Source: Pseudoalteromonas denitrificans DSM 6059
Lineage (GTDB): Bacteria; Pseudomonadota; Gammaproteobacteria; Enterobacterales; Alteromonadaceae
DNA: 61,435 nucleotides
Assembly: GCF_900112265.1 (NCBI RefSeq)
Contig: NZ_FOLO01000032.1
Span: 1 to 61,435, forward strand
Direction: 5' to 3'
The notes beneath the pieces are model-generated. The model did no database searches and was not told the origin of the DNA. It worked only from the letters and a program-made list of their open reading frames with translations. The first letter of the stretch is position 1, and every line of letters begins with the position of its first letter. Shown one piece after another: positions 9,478 through 18,672 of the stretch. A program made the position numbers and the translations under genes.

Positions 9478-10677
9478 ATGTTTACAAGTAAAAATAATCA
9501 ACTTGTTATTGCAGGTAAAACTGCAAATGAAGTGATTGCAATAGCGGGTGGTACGCCTTGTTATGTTTATGATAGAAAAAAAATATTAGATAAAATACAT
9601 CAATTAAAAATAAAATTACCTGAAGGAGTTAAGCTTCATTATGCAATTAAAGCAAACCCATTTACACCATTGGTTTCACAAATGGCGACTTGGGTTGACG
9701 GTTTTGATGTTGCATCTCATAAGGAGTTACTACTTGCTTTGGCAACAGGTATGCCAAGCGAGCATATCAGTTTTGCAGGGCCGGGGAAATCTGATGATGA
9801 CCTCAACGCAGCCGTGGTCAGTGAAGTGGTGATAAATGTTGAATCGGTCACAGAACTTAATCGTATTTATGCTCTGTGTAAAAAATATCAGTGTAAAGCT
9901 AATATTTCATTTCGTATTAATCCTGATTTTGAATTAAAAAATTCGGGTATGCAAATGTCAGGTGGCGCAAAACCTTTTGGTATTGATGCTGAATGCATAC
10001 CTAATGTTTTAAGGACACTCAAAACTGAGTTAGTGAATTTTAAAGGTTTACACATATTTACTGGTTCACAAAATTTAAATCATAATGCGTTGATAGAAGT
10101 ACATAATAAAACCTTTGCTTTGGCGTATGCGCTATTAAATATGGCAAATATGACCGCTTTCCAAATTAATATTGGTGGTGGTTTTGGCATTCCATATTTC
10201 ATAAATGATCAGGCGCTTGAATTAACTCCAGTGCTTGAAAATTTATCTTCATTGATGACACAATATGGCCCGTTATTAAATAATGCGCAGATCCACCTTG
10301 AGCTTGGGCGCTACTTAGTAGGTGAAGGGGGGACTTATTTATCCCGAATTATTGATAAAAAAATATCCCGAGGAAAAACGTTTTTAGTCACTAATGGCGG
10401 TATGCATCACCATTTAGCTAACTCCGGTAATTTTGGCCAAGTGATCAGAAAAAATTATCCTGTATTATTAGCTTCAAATATTCAAAGTGATGATGTTGAA
10501 GTTGTCGATGTTGTTGGCCCTTTGTGCACACCTCTAGATATTCTAGCGAGTAATATCACATTACCCTTTGCACAGCCAGATGATATTTTTGCAGTATTAC
10601 AGTCTGGGGCATATGGTGCCAGTGCTAGTCCTCATGATTTTTTAAGTCAACCTAAAGTAAAAGAAGTATTATTGTAA
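9478..10677 (+). CDS. PLP-dependent decarboxylase, alanine-racemase fold (DAP/ornithine type)
   Basis: A 399-residue group IV decarboxylase. The PLP lysine is in HYAIKANPF (about K58). Other family marks are HIFTGSQ, the phosphate-binding INIGGGFGIPY, LELGRYLVGEGG, the catalytic Cys in VGPLCTPLDIL, and the C-terminal SGAYGASASPHDF. It should decarboxylate an amino acid such as diaminopimelate, ornithine or a carrier-bound relative. The ATG at 9478 gives the usual N-terminus; upstream in-frame ATGs at 9400-9430 lie inside the ligase gene. It is the last gene of the operon, followed by a terminator at 10775. Confidence 0.87.
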   Translation: MFTSKNNQLVIAGKTANEVIAIAGGTPCYVYDRKKILDKIHQLKIKLPEGVKLHYAIKANPFTPLVSQMATWVDGFDVASHKELLLALATGMPSEHISFAGPGKSDDDLNAAVVSEVVINVESVTELNRIYALCKKYQCKANISFRINPDFELKNSGMQMSGGAKPFGIDAECIPNVLRTLKTELVNFKGLHIFTGSQNLNHNALIEVHNKTFALAYALLNMANMTAFQINIGGGFGIPYFINDQALELTPVLENLSSLMTQYGPLLNNAQIHLELGRYLVGEGGTYLSRIIDKKISRGKTFLVTNGGMHHHLANSGNFGQVIRKNYPVLLASNIQSDDVEVVDVVGPLCTPLDILASNITLPFAQPDDIFAVLQSGAYGASASPHDFLSQPKVKEVLL

Positions 10678-10773
10678 GTATGCGGTTTACTGTAAGTTGA
10701 ATGATTTTTTACTTATGGCGGATAATAATTATATTTTTAGTTAATGATTTAAAAGTAATTAAAAAATAAAAAA

Positions 10774-10800
10774 CTCAGAGCTCGACTCTGATTTTTTTTA
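10774..10800 (+). terminator. Rho-independent terminator of the carrier-ligase operon
   Basis: CAGAG (10776-10780) pairs with CTCTG (10786-10790) across a 5-nt loop, extended by one T-A pair, with an A-run before and ATTTTTTTT after. It lies about 95 bp after the decarboxylase stop and separates that operon from the RND operon. The A/T flanks could make it work in both directions. Confidence 0.7.
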
Positions 10801-10820
10801 CAGGTAATGCATTGTTAAAT

Positions 10821-10859
10821 GTAAGATACTGTAAGTAAGGCTTTACAATGGCTTACTGA
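10821..10859 (+). promoter_or_regulatory. Double CTTAC repeat operator upstream of the RND operon
   Basis: GTAAG-N5-GTAAG (10821-10835) is followed by the opposite-strand version GCTTTACAAT-GGCTTACTGA (10840-10859). This makes two 10-bp-spaced direct repeats arranged head to head. The forward pair matches the repeat at 4834-4853. Such pairs suit a dimeric OmpR-family regulator, plausibly the one encoded at 16439-17131. Confidence 0.55.
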
Positions 10860-10907
10860 ACTCACTCCCCATGCACTTTAAAATAGACTTCTGTTTTAAA
10901 ATGGAAA

Positions 10908-12017
10908 ATGAGTATGGCATACGTTACAAAATTTATAACACATTTAAAAGTTAGGCAAAGCATTGCATTTCTAATAAGTTTATTTATTTTATTAATTGTA
11001 ATTGATGAACTTGCGGCGCAGGACTTTTCTCAATCACCAAAAGCACCCATCAAAAAGGTGTTTACAGCATCGATTATTAAAGCCCAACCAGTAGATAAAA
11101 TGCCAAAGATTCAGCTATTAGCTATGGTTGAACCGATAAAAGAGAGTCAAATTACAGCACAGGTGTCAGGGAAAGTTACTCAAATATCGGATGACTTAAG
11201 GTTAGGTCGTTCTTTGAGGGAAAATAAACCATTATTAGTGATAGAACCTTTTGCTTATCAAGTTGCACTTGCGCAAGCGAAAGCTGACTTATTAGAAGCT
11301 AAGGTTGAATTAAAAAAAACGAGCATACATTTTAATCAAAATAGTTTAGCGGTGAATCTTGCAAACGCTAAGTTTGAATTAGCACAAACACAATTCAACT
11401 ATGCTCAAGAGCAGCTAAAGCAAACAAATATTGTCTTGCCTTATGCTGCAGAAATTACAGAAATAAAAGCATATTTAGGAGAGTACATTACTCCTGGCCA
11501 AGAACTTATCACTGTTTTACCAAAAGAAAATAAACAGATCAGTGTTCGTGTTAATGAACAAGACTTTGCTCATCTGGCTGAATTAACGATAAATCAAGTG
11601 ATAGTTTTGTCTAGCTTAGATAAAAAACAACATTGGCAAAGCCGTATTCTTGCGATTAGTCAACATAGTGAAAATTTACAACGCAGTGTCTACCTTGAAC
11701 TTTTGAAACCAACAGCAAATGAAAGTGCCAATGAACCATTATATGGCCAGCACATATACGCTATGTTTCCAATTAAAGGTTGGAAAAAAACAATGTCATT
11801 GCCTGAAAGTGTGCTGACATTACAAGGCAAGATATGGTGGTTTGATACTGAAAATAAAATATTTACAACTCAGTTAAATGACTATGTACTGGCCAATAAT
11901 AAGATTTATTTTCCCGAACAAAAATCTAAAGTCAATGATGCTGTGCTATACCCATTACCATCTTTGAGCCAAGGCCTACACATACATCCTATTTTACTTG
12001 ATGGGAGTAATTTATGA
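10908..12017 (+). CDS. RND efflux membrane-fusion protein (HlyD/AcrA type)
   Basis: Periplasmic adaptor of 369 residues. A single N-terminal anchor helix (about 17-36) precedes a lipoyl half-motif (AMVEPIKESQITAQVSGKV), an alpha-helical hairpin rich in A/L/K/E (about 110-170), the second lipoyl half (YAAEITEIKAYLGEYITPGQ) and a beta-barrel. It would bridge the inner-membrane pump and an outer-membrane channel. The stop overlaps the pump start by 4 nt (ATGA), so translation is coupled. An alternative ATG lies two codons downstream. No outer-membrane factor is encoded nearby; a TolC homologue elsewhere is presumed. Confidence 0.9.
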   Translation: MSMAYVTKFITHLKVRQSIAFLISLFILLIVIDELAAQDFSQSPKAPIKKVFTASIIKAQPVDKMPKIQLLAMVEPIKESQITAQVSGKVTQISDDLRLGRSLRENKPLLVIEPFAYQVALAQAKADLLEAKVELKKTSIHFNQNSLAVNLANAKFELAQTQFNYAQEQLKQTNIVLPYAAEITEIKAYLGEYITPGQELITVLPKENKQISVRVNEQDFAHLAELTINQVIVLSSLDKKQHWQSRILAISQHSENLQRSVYLELLKPTANESANEPLYGQHIYAMFPIKGWKKTMSLPESVLTLQGKIWWFDTENKIFTTQLNDYVLANNKIYFPEQKSKVNDAVLYPLPSLSQGLHIHPILLDGSNL

Positions 12018-15000
12018 TTGCTTGGTTTACGCGCCATCCTGTGGCTGCAAATTTGTTAATGCTAGCTTTGTTATTAGGGGGCTGGTTATCGGCCAGTCAT
12101 ATGCGTAAGGAAATTTTGCCTAAGTTACCTGTGAGTGAAGTTATTATCAATGCTTTTTATGAAGGGCGTACTGCCCAGCAAGTAGATAAAGAGCTAGGTC
12201 AAAAAATAGAAAAATCTTTGCAAGGTATTACAGGTATTGAACACATTAACTCCGTTTCTTCACAGAGTTCTGTGACGATCACGGTGAAGAAAAAACTCGA
12301 TCATTCAATAGAACGTTTATTGACCGATATCAAATCTAATGTTGAAAATATTTATGATTGGCCAGAGTTGGCTGAAAAACCAAAAATCTATCGAAATGAA
12401 GACAGTTTTGATGCTTTAATGGTGCAACTGTCAGGTGATACAGATAAAGATAGTTTAATTAAAGTGGCTCATAGGGTAAAACAAGCCTTATTAGCTAATT
12501 CTCAAATCCATAAAATAACGCAATATGGTACCCATGATTATAATATATATATTAATGTAAATATTGATAAGTTACGTCAATACGCTATGAGCTTTGACGA
12601 AGTTTCGAGTGCAATTAAACAGCAGTCAATACGTAGTAAGAGTGGGTTATTAAAAACTGAAAATGGTCAATACCTTATTTATTCCGAGCAACAGGCACAG
12701 TACCAAAGAGATCTAGCGCGTTTAGTCGTTAAGGTATCTGAACAAGGAAATATTATACATTTAAGTGATGTTGCTGATATTAATGATGGGTTTGTTGAGC
12801 ATGACTCAGATATTCATTTTAATGGAAAACCTACGATAGGGTTCTCTATCAAAATGTCAGCAAAAAGTGATGTATTAGAGATTTCGAAACAAGCAAAAAA
12901 AGTGGTTCAACAACTGAATAAATCATTGCCTGATAATTTACAATTAACGATTTGGTTTGATGCCAGCACTTATGTGCAAGAACGGTTAAGTTTATTACAA
13001 AATAATGCTTTTCAAGGGTTTGTATTAGTCTTTATTTTATTAAGTATTTTTTTGCATGTACGTTTAGCATTTTGGGTTGCCATGGGATTACCTGTAGCGA
13101 TTGCAGGTGCTTTTATTGTACTTGGTGAATTTGGTTTTCAGTATACAATTAATGAAATAACAACTTTTGGGTTTATTTTAGTATTAGGTATTTTAGTTGA
13201 TGATGCAGTTGTCGTTGGTGAAAGTATTTATGCTACAAAGGAGAGAGAAGGCAGTAGTATTGAGTCAACAATCAAGGGGGTTAATATTGTTGCAGTGCCA
13301 ACAATTTTTGGCGTACTTACAACGGTCGCTGCTTTGTTATCTATGACACAATTCCCATCAGAAACAGGGCGATTATTTGCTGGTTTTGCATGGGTCGTGA
13401 TCATTGCTTTGCTGTTTTCTCTGCTTGAGTCTAAATTTATTCTACCTGCACATTTACGTCATATTGATATCAATAAAGTGAATGGACAGAAGCTTTCAAA
13501 ATTTAATCTATATTTATCTCGTATAAGACAACACCCTCAGAATGTGCTTATTTGGTGCAACAAAAACCTTTACCAACCTTTACTTAGGCTTTGTTTACGT
13601 TTTCGTTATGCTTGGTTAGTCTCTTTTATTGCGATGAGTATATTTGTATTAGGAAGTTTATATCAAGGTAAAATTCGTTCGGTATTATTTCCTGAGGTGC
13701 CAGGTGATTTAATTATATTAACCATTGAGTTAGAAGCAAATGCACCATTACTATTAACACAACAAGCAATGAAAAAAGCTAAAACAATCCGGCATACAAT
13801 TAATCAAAAGTATAAGGAAGAGTTAGGTATATCCGATAATATCATTGCAAAAAATATGGCCATTATGTATGAAGAAGGAAGTGTTTTAATTTTTGCAGAA
13901 TTGTTGAACAAAAATAAACTTGATGAAGATGTTTCAGCCCTAGTCAATATTAGAGCGATAGCAGAACAATGGCGTGAACCATTAAAGCATCTAGAAGCAG
14001 TTGTAAGCGCAGAAGCAATTGTTTCATTAGAGGGAACAAGCACTGGAACACAGATCATTTTTCAACATCCCGACAGTGAAATATTAAATTCGATCGTTCA
14101 AAAAGGTAAAAGTTGGCTTTCTGGGCGTTCTGGTGTACGTAATGTTAAAGATGCACAAGCAAGCTCCATGGGTCAACTCATGTTTACATTAAAGCCACAA
14201 GCTCAGCTTTTTGGCATAACGCGAAAAATGCTTGCTGACCAATTGGCTACTGCTTATGGTGGATTAGAAGTTGACAGATTTTATCGTAATGAACATAACG
14301 TTAAAGTACATATAAATTTACCCAGAGGTTTACGAAACTCAAGAGCTGATTTTAGCAAAATGTATATTTTTAATGATCACAATAAAGCGATCCCGCTGCT
14401 TGCTATAGCCAATATTAAGCCGTATTTAGTTCATAACTCAGTGAATCGATATGATGGCATCAATAGTCGAAATCTATTAGTTGATGTTGATAAAAATATC
14501 ACAAGTCCAGAGCGCATTTATCAGGCACTATTGAATGATTTTGAAAATAAAATGAAACGGAAGTATCCATTATTTTCCATCAAACAAGCAGGTGAATTGG
14601 AAGAAACAGAAAAAACGAAAGCGGGTTTGGTAACTGCCTTTATGATTGCATTGTTGGCGATATATATTCTACTGGCTATCCCTTTAAAGCGTTATGCCCA
14701 ACCTTTAATTATAATGGCTGCAATTCCTTTTGGTATTGTTGGTGCCGTTTTAGGTCATATGTGGTTGGATATCAGTGTTAGTTTGTATTCATGGTTAGGA
14801 ATATTGACGTTATCCGGTGTTGTTGTGAATGATAGCTTGCTTATTGTGACAGGTTATAATGAACTTAAATTAACTACCAGTTCAAAAATAGACGCTATTT
14901 CCTTAGCGTGTCAAAGTCGTTTTAGAGCGATATTTTTGACTACAGTTACAACCTTTGCAGGTTTGTATCCTTTATTGAATGAAACCTCAGAACAAGCACA

Positions 15001-15151
15001 ATATTTAATTCCTGCGGCGGCTTCTATGGCGTACGGTTTATTGTTTGCCACCTTAATTACCTTATTTTTAATTCCAATTTTGTTAGTAATAAGTTCAGAT
15101 GTTAAAGAATTTTTAACCTCAAAACACTGGTTAGTTGATACTATTGGGTAA
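12014..15151 (+). CDS. RND efflux pump, inner-membrane permease
   Basis: Full-size RND permease of 1045 residues with the duplicated layout: one N-terminal helix, a large periplasmic loop, six helices (about 335-480), a second periplasmic loop and six more helices (about 860-1030). The paired Asp of the proton relay is visible in LGILVDDAVVVGES in TM4. TM10 reads SGVVVNDSLLIVTGYN, so the Lys of AcrB is replaced by Asn, as in many marine paralogues. It exports drugs, lipids or other amphiphiles using proton-motive force. Its end overlaps the convergent kinase gene by 11 bp. Confidence 0.93.
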   Translation: MIAWFTRHPVAANLLMLALLLGGWLSASHMRKEILPKLPVSEVIINAFYEGRTAQQVDKELGQKIEKSLQGITGIEHINSVSSQSSVTITVKKKLDHSIERLLTDIKSNVENIYDWPELAEKPKIYRNEDSFDALMVQLSGDTDKDSLIKVAHRVKQALLANSQIHKITQYGTHDYNIYINVNIDKLRQYAMSFDEVSSAIKQQSIRSKSGLLKTENGQYLIYSEQQAQYQRDLARLVVKVSEQGNIIHLSDVADINDGFVEHDSDIHFNGKPTIGFSIKMSAKSDVLEISKQAKKVVQQLNKSLPDNLQLTIWFDASTYVQERLSLLQNNAFQGFVLVFILLSIFLHVRLAFWVAMGLPVAIAGAFIVLGEFGFQYTINEITTFGFILVLGILVDDAVVVGESIYATKEREGSSIESTIKGVNIVAVPTIFGVLTTVAALLSMTQFPSETGRLFAGFAWVVIIALLFSLLESKFILPAHLRHIDINKVNGQKLSKFNLYLSRIRQHPQNVLIWCNKNLYQPLLRLCLRFRYAWLVSFIAMSIFVLGSLYQGKIRSVLFPEVPGDLIILTIELEANAPLLLTQQAMKKAKTIRHTINQKYKEELGISDNIIAKNMAIMYEEGSVLIFAELLNKNKLDEDVSALVNIRAIAEQWREPLKHLEAVVSAEAIVSLEGTSTGTQIIFQHPDSEILNSIVQKGKSWLSGRSGVRNVKDAQASSMGQLMFTLKPQAQLFGITRKMLADQLATAYGGLEVDRFYRNEHNVKVHINLPRGLRNSRADFSKMYIFNDHNKAIPLLAIANIKPYLVHNSVNRYDGINSRNLLVDVDKNITSPERIYQALLNDFENKMKRKYPLFSIKQAGELEETEKTKAGLVTAFMIALLAIYILLAIPLKRYAQPLIIMAAIPFGIVGAVLGHMWLDISVSLYSWLGILTLSGVVVNDSLLIVTGYNELKLTTSSKIDAISLACQSRFRAIFLTTVTTFAGLYPLLNETSEQAQYLIPAAASMAYGLLFATLITLFLIPILLVISSDVKEFLTSKHWLVDTIG

Positions 15152-16421
15152 TAGGGAAGTGAATGATAAAGCAAGCGCCACCTTTGGAGCTTGCTTTTAT
15201 TTCCAGTTGGCTGTCATGTTGCTCTAAAATGCTTTTTACTATGGCTAAACCCAAACCAAAACCAGACGAACTTCTACTGTTATCAAGCTTAACAAATGGT
15301 TGTATTATTTTATTTTTTTGTGCTTCAGTGATCCCCGCACCATCATCTTCTATTTTAAAAGTAATGCTAGTGACATTAAATTTGAGTGTGATTGATACAT
15401 GACTTTGCGTAAATTTAAAGCTGTTTACAATTAAATTTTCAATTGCGCGACTTAATAAACGCGGTTCAGCCTGAATATTTCCTTGCTGTAAATTTAAGTC
15501 CAGTTGGATATGAGGGTAGAGTACTTTTATTTTGTTGGCGATGTGGTTAACGAGATCTGCAAAATGAACCGCTTCTTTTATTATTGCCTCTGGCTTTCCA
15601 TTGAGCTCGGCATAAAATAACCACTGAGTAACTAAGTCATCCAGTTCATCTAAATCTAAATCCATATTCTGAATTTGGTTTTGATATTGCGAGACGGTAT
15701 GACAATTACGTGTTAAATCTAATGCAAAACGTAATCTCGCGATAGGTGTTTTTAAATCATGAGAGACGCCATTGATCAGGTTTTTTTGTTCTTGTTGTAA
15801 TAATGAAATCTGTTTTGTCATTAAATTAAAGTTTGTTGCTAATAGTGTATATGGCATAGCTACATGAGTATCTGCTTTGATATCAAATTGACCTGCACCG
15901 TATTGTTGTTGCACCTTAATCAGCTTTTTCATTTGTTTTTTATGGCTATTAACATACAAAAATATAATGAAGGCTAAAGCAGAGATAATAATTAATAAAA
16001 AGCCCTGTAAATAAGCTTTAAAAGCATCATCTGATACAAAGTATTTTTCCATGACTAAAGTACAATTACAGCTGGCACTATAGTAATACACCGTAATATC
16101 ATCGGTTGTCCAGTCACTTGTTATGTCAACAAAAACCTTATTAGTAATAAGTTCACTTATTTGATTTTTTTGAAGATTCAATTCATTTGTTTCTTTTAAT
16201 GAAAATTGATAACTGAATCTTTCAGACCAATACTTTAGTTTTTCGTCTTGATTGGATTTGGCTAATAGTACATCAGCAAATACAACTTGTTTGATCCCCC
16301 TCGTATTGACTAGCTCATCCTTTTTTATTCCCTGAATATATAAATCATCTAGCAGTAAAATACTGATTAATACCGCAGATACGATAGCAATGAAAATAGT
16401 TAAAAATAAGCGAGTAAACAT
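15141..16421 (-). CDS. Sensor histidine kinase, RstB-like
   Basis: Membrane sensor kinase of 426 residues. It has two membrane helices (about 5-24 and 137-157) around a periplasmic sensor of about 110 residues containing Cys118-x-Cys120, then a HAMP region. The H-box HDLKTPIARLRF contains the phospho-acceptor His221. The ATPase has the N-box NLIVNSFKF, DDGAGI and GFGLGLAIV. It would phosphorylate the regulator encoded 17 bp upstream on the same strand. Position beside the efflux and carrier operons suggests it senses the envelope stress or compound that those operons handle. Confidence 0.92.
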   Translation of the reverse strand: MFTRLFLTIFIAIVSAVLISILLLDDLYIQGIKKDELVNTRGIKQVVFADVLLAKSNQDEKLKYWSERFSYQFSLKETNELNLQKNQISELITNKVFVDITSDWTTDDITVYYYSASCNCTLVMEKYFVSDDAFKAYLQGFLLIIISALAFIIFLYVNSHKKQMKKLIKVQQQYGAGQFDIKADTHVAMPYTLLATNFNLMTKQISLLQQEQKNLINGVSHDLKTPIARLRFALDLTRNCHTVSQYQNQIQNMDLDLDELDDLVTQWLFYAELNGKPEAIIKEAVHFADLVNHIANKIKVLYPHIQLDLNLQQGNIQAEPRLLSRAIENLIVNSFKFTQSHVSITLKFNVTSITFKIEDDGAGITEAQKNKIIQPFVKLDNSRSSSGFGLGLAIVKSILEQHDSQLEIKASSKGGACFIIHFPITQ

Positions 16422-16438
16422 GTTTATTTCCGTTTTAA

Positions 16439-17131
16439 TTACCTTGGCAATATATACCCTTTGGCACGTATGGTTTTTATATATTTATATGGGGGTTTAG
16501 TATCAAAGAGTTTTTTTCTAAGGGAGCTGACTCGCATATCAATTGAGCGATCTAAACCATCGTATTCAATATTTCTAATTTCTTTTATGATCATTTCACG
16601 GTTTAGAATATCTCCAGGATTGCGCATAAAATAAAGCATAATCTCATATTCAGCTTCAGTGACATCGATTAAAGTGTCGCTTAAAAATAGCTGTCTGCTA
16701 TTGATATTAATTTTCAAATCTTGCACTTTAATTAAATCAGAGTGAGTTGCGCAACTATTTTCATTTAAACGAGATAAAGCTTTTATTTTAGCGAGTAAAA
16801 TATGAGGACGTATGGGCTTTTCTATATAATCATGTACGCCTAGGTTTAAAGCAGAAACTTCTAGAAATTCATCTTGTTTAGCAGTGATCATGAATATAAT
16901 GCCAGCAAAGCCTTGAGGAATATTTCTGAGTACATCTAAACCGTCACACCCGGGCAGCATCATGTCTAATAAAATAATATCTGGATTGTGGTTTTTTATT
17001 GCAGCGATTGCTGATAGGCCATCAAAAATGCTATTAACTTGATAGCCTTCATTAAATAGCATATCTGACATCATTTGATTTAAGCGTTTATCATCTTCAA
17101 TGATGAGAATATGTTTATTAAGGATTGTCAT
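16439..17131 (-). CDS. OmpR-family response regulator, RstA-like
   Basis: A 230-residue regulator with an N-terminal receiver domain: acidic pocket IIEDD, phospho-acceptor Asp56 in ILLDMMLPG, Thr in MITAKQ and Lys in YIEKPI. A C-terminal winged helix ends in DRSIDMRVSSLRKKL and the hairpin IKTIRAKGYILP. OmpR-type proteins bind tandem direct repeats about 10-11 bp apart, exactly the arrangement found upstream of the two operons at 4834 and 10840. Co-transcribed with the sensor kinase. Confidence 0.93.
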   Translation of the reverse strand: MTILNKHILIIEDDKRLNQMMSDMLFNEGYQVNSIFDGLSAIAAIKNHNPDIILLDMMLPGCDGLDVLRNIPQGFAGIIFMITAKQDEFLEVSALNLGVHDYIEKPIRPHILLAKIKALSRLNENSCATHSDLIKVQDLKININSRQLFLSDTLIDVTEAEYEIMLYFMRNPGDILNREMIIKEIRNIEYDGLDRSIDMRVSSLRKKLFDTKPPYKYIKTIRAKGYILPR

Positions 17132-17172
17132 ATTAGATCTGGTTTCAGTTAAGTTAGCTTTAGGGTAGCTGT

Positions 17173-17442
17173 TTAATCTAATAATATTTCAAGATTTGAG
17201 TTTGGTACACAACAGCAAGTTAAAATTTCACCATCACGAATAAAAGCAAGTGGCTCATTAATATACTCTACTTCTCCACTGGTTATTTTTACCCTGCAAG
17301 CACCACAGTAACCTTCTCTACAGTGATAGTGAGATTCTATTTTGTTACTTTCTAAACTTTCTAATAAAGTTTTATCGTTTGTCATTAATATAATTTGATC
17401 ATCATTAATGCAAACGTTAAAACTTTTTTTATTTTTACACAT
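17173..17442 (-). CDS. yfaE: 2Fe-2S ferredoxin, NrdB cofactor-maintenance protein
   Basis: Plant-type ferredoxin of 89 residues with the cluster ligands in CREGYCGAC (C-x4-C-x2-C) and the last Cys in the ILTCCC segment. It lies 2 bp after nrdB, the conserved place of yfaE, whose product helps regenerate the diferric-tyrosyl radical of class Ia ribonucleotide reductase. Size and neighbours match the family. Confidence 0.93.
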   Translation of the reverse strand: MCKNKKSFNVCINDDQIILMTNDKTLLESLESNKIESHYHCREGYCGACRVKITSGEVEYINEPLAFIRDGEILTCCCVPNSNLEILLD

Positions 17443-17444
17443 TA

Positions 17445-18575
17445 TTAAAGATCAAAATCACCAAAGTCATCTGAGGATACGCTTGAATCAATTTGACCAA
17501 CCAAATAACTTGAAATTTCTGACTCTTGAGGTGCTACTTGTACATTGTCGCTTGATAAATAAGCATTGATCCAAGGTAGCGGGTTACTCTTTATTGCAAA
17601 AGGGACATCATAACCAATAGCTTGCATACGATGGTTACTAATATACTCAATATATTGCTTCAAGATTTCTGCATTTAAACCGATCATAGAACCATCTTTA
17701 AATAAGTAATCAGCCCATTCCTTTTCTTGGTTAACAACATCTAAAAATATTTGGCGGCCTTCATCATGCAACTCTTTACAAATTTCTGTCATTTCTGGAT
17801 CGTCGTTACCATTCATCCAGTTATTTAAAATATGTTGCGTGCCAGTTAAATGAAGTGCTTCATCACGGGCTATTAACTTTATTATTTTAGCGTTACCTTC
17901 AAGTAGTTCTCGTTCAGCAAAGGCAAAACTACATGCAAAACTAACATAAAAACGAATGGCTTCTAAAGCGTTCACGGAACACACAGCTAAAAATAAGCGC
18001 TCTTTCAATTTTCGAGTACTTACTTCAATTGAACTACCCTCAACCTCGTAAGTACCTTCACCTTGAGATTGTAGTAATTGAGTGGTTAAAATAACATCAT
18101 CAAAATATTTAGCGATACTGCTAGCACGTTTAAGTATCGCAGGATTTACCACGATATCATCAAAAACTTCACCAGGATCGGTAAATAAGTTACGTAAAAT
18201 ATGGGTATAAGAACGCGAATGAATTGTTTCACTAAAGGCCCAAGTTTCAACCCAAGTTTCAACTTCTGGTAATGAAACTAATGGCAATAAGACTGCATTA
18301 ACAGAGCGTGCGGCCATACTGTCTAATAATGTTTGATATTTTAGATTTGAGATGAAAATATGCTTTTCAGAAGCAGTTAACCCCTGCCAATCAGATCTGT
18401 CTTTTGATACATCAATCTCTTCAGGGCGCCAAAAAAATGAAAGTTGCTTTTCAATTAATTTTTCAAATGCCACATGTTTTTGTATATCGTAGCGAGAAAC
18501 ATTTACGCTATTGCCTAAAAACATCGGCTCTAATAAGGCATTATTTGGGGTTTGGTTAAAGGTGGTATAAGTCAT
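17445..18575 (-). CDS. nrdB: Ribonucleotide reductase class Ia, beta subunit
   Basis: The 376-residue radical-bearing subunit. The iron ligands and tyrosyl radical site are visible in FSETIHSRSYTHI, where E, H and Y correspond to E. coli E115, H118 and Y122. Further ligands lie in ARDEALHLTGTQH. The acidic C-terminus (SSDDFGDFDL) docks on NrdA. Together with NrdA it makes deoxyribonucleoside diphosphates for DNA synthesis. A strong palindrome separates it from nrdA and may set the NrdA:NrdB ratio. Confidence 0.98.
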   Translation of the reverse strand: MTYTTFNQTPNNALLEPMFLGNSVNVSRYDIQKHVAFEKLIEKQLSFFWRPEEIDVSKDRSDWQGLTASEKHIFISNLKYQTLLDSMAARSVNAVLLPLVSLPEVETWVETWAFSETIHSRSYTHILRNLFTDPGEVFDDIVVNPAILKRASSIAKYFDDVILTTQLLQSQGEGTYEVEGSSIEVSTRKLKERLFLAVCSVNALEAIRFYVSFACSFAFAERELLEGNAKIIKLIARDEALHLTGTQHILNNWMNGNDDPEMTEICKELHDEGRQIFLDVVNQEKEWADYLFKDGSMIGLNAEILKQYIEYISNHRMQAIGYDVPFAIKSNPLPWINAYLSSDNVQVAPQESEISSYLVGQIDSSVSSDDFGDFDL

Positions 18576-18632
18576 TTTATTGTTAACTCTTAATAGTGAC
18601 GTTTATTATTGAACGAATATAAATACAGAAAA

Positions 18633-18652
18633 GCCGCAATTTAAATTGCGGC
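18633..18652 (-). terminator. Perfect palindrome between nrdA and nrdB (attenuator or processing site)
   Basis: GCCGCAATTTAAATTGCGGC is a perfect 20-bp palindrome. On the transcribed (minus) strand it is followed by TTTTCTG, giving a moderate terminator-like stem with a short U-tract inside the nrdAB operon, just after the nrdA stop. It could partly stop transcription or stabilise the nrdA message. Confidence 0.6.
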
Positions 18653-18672
18653 TAAATAACATCATAATTTAA

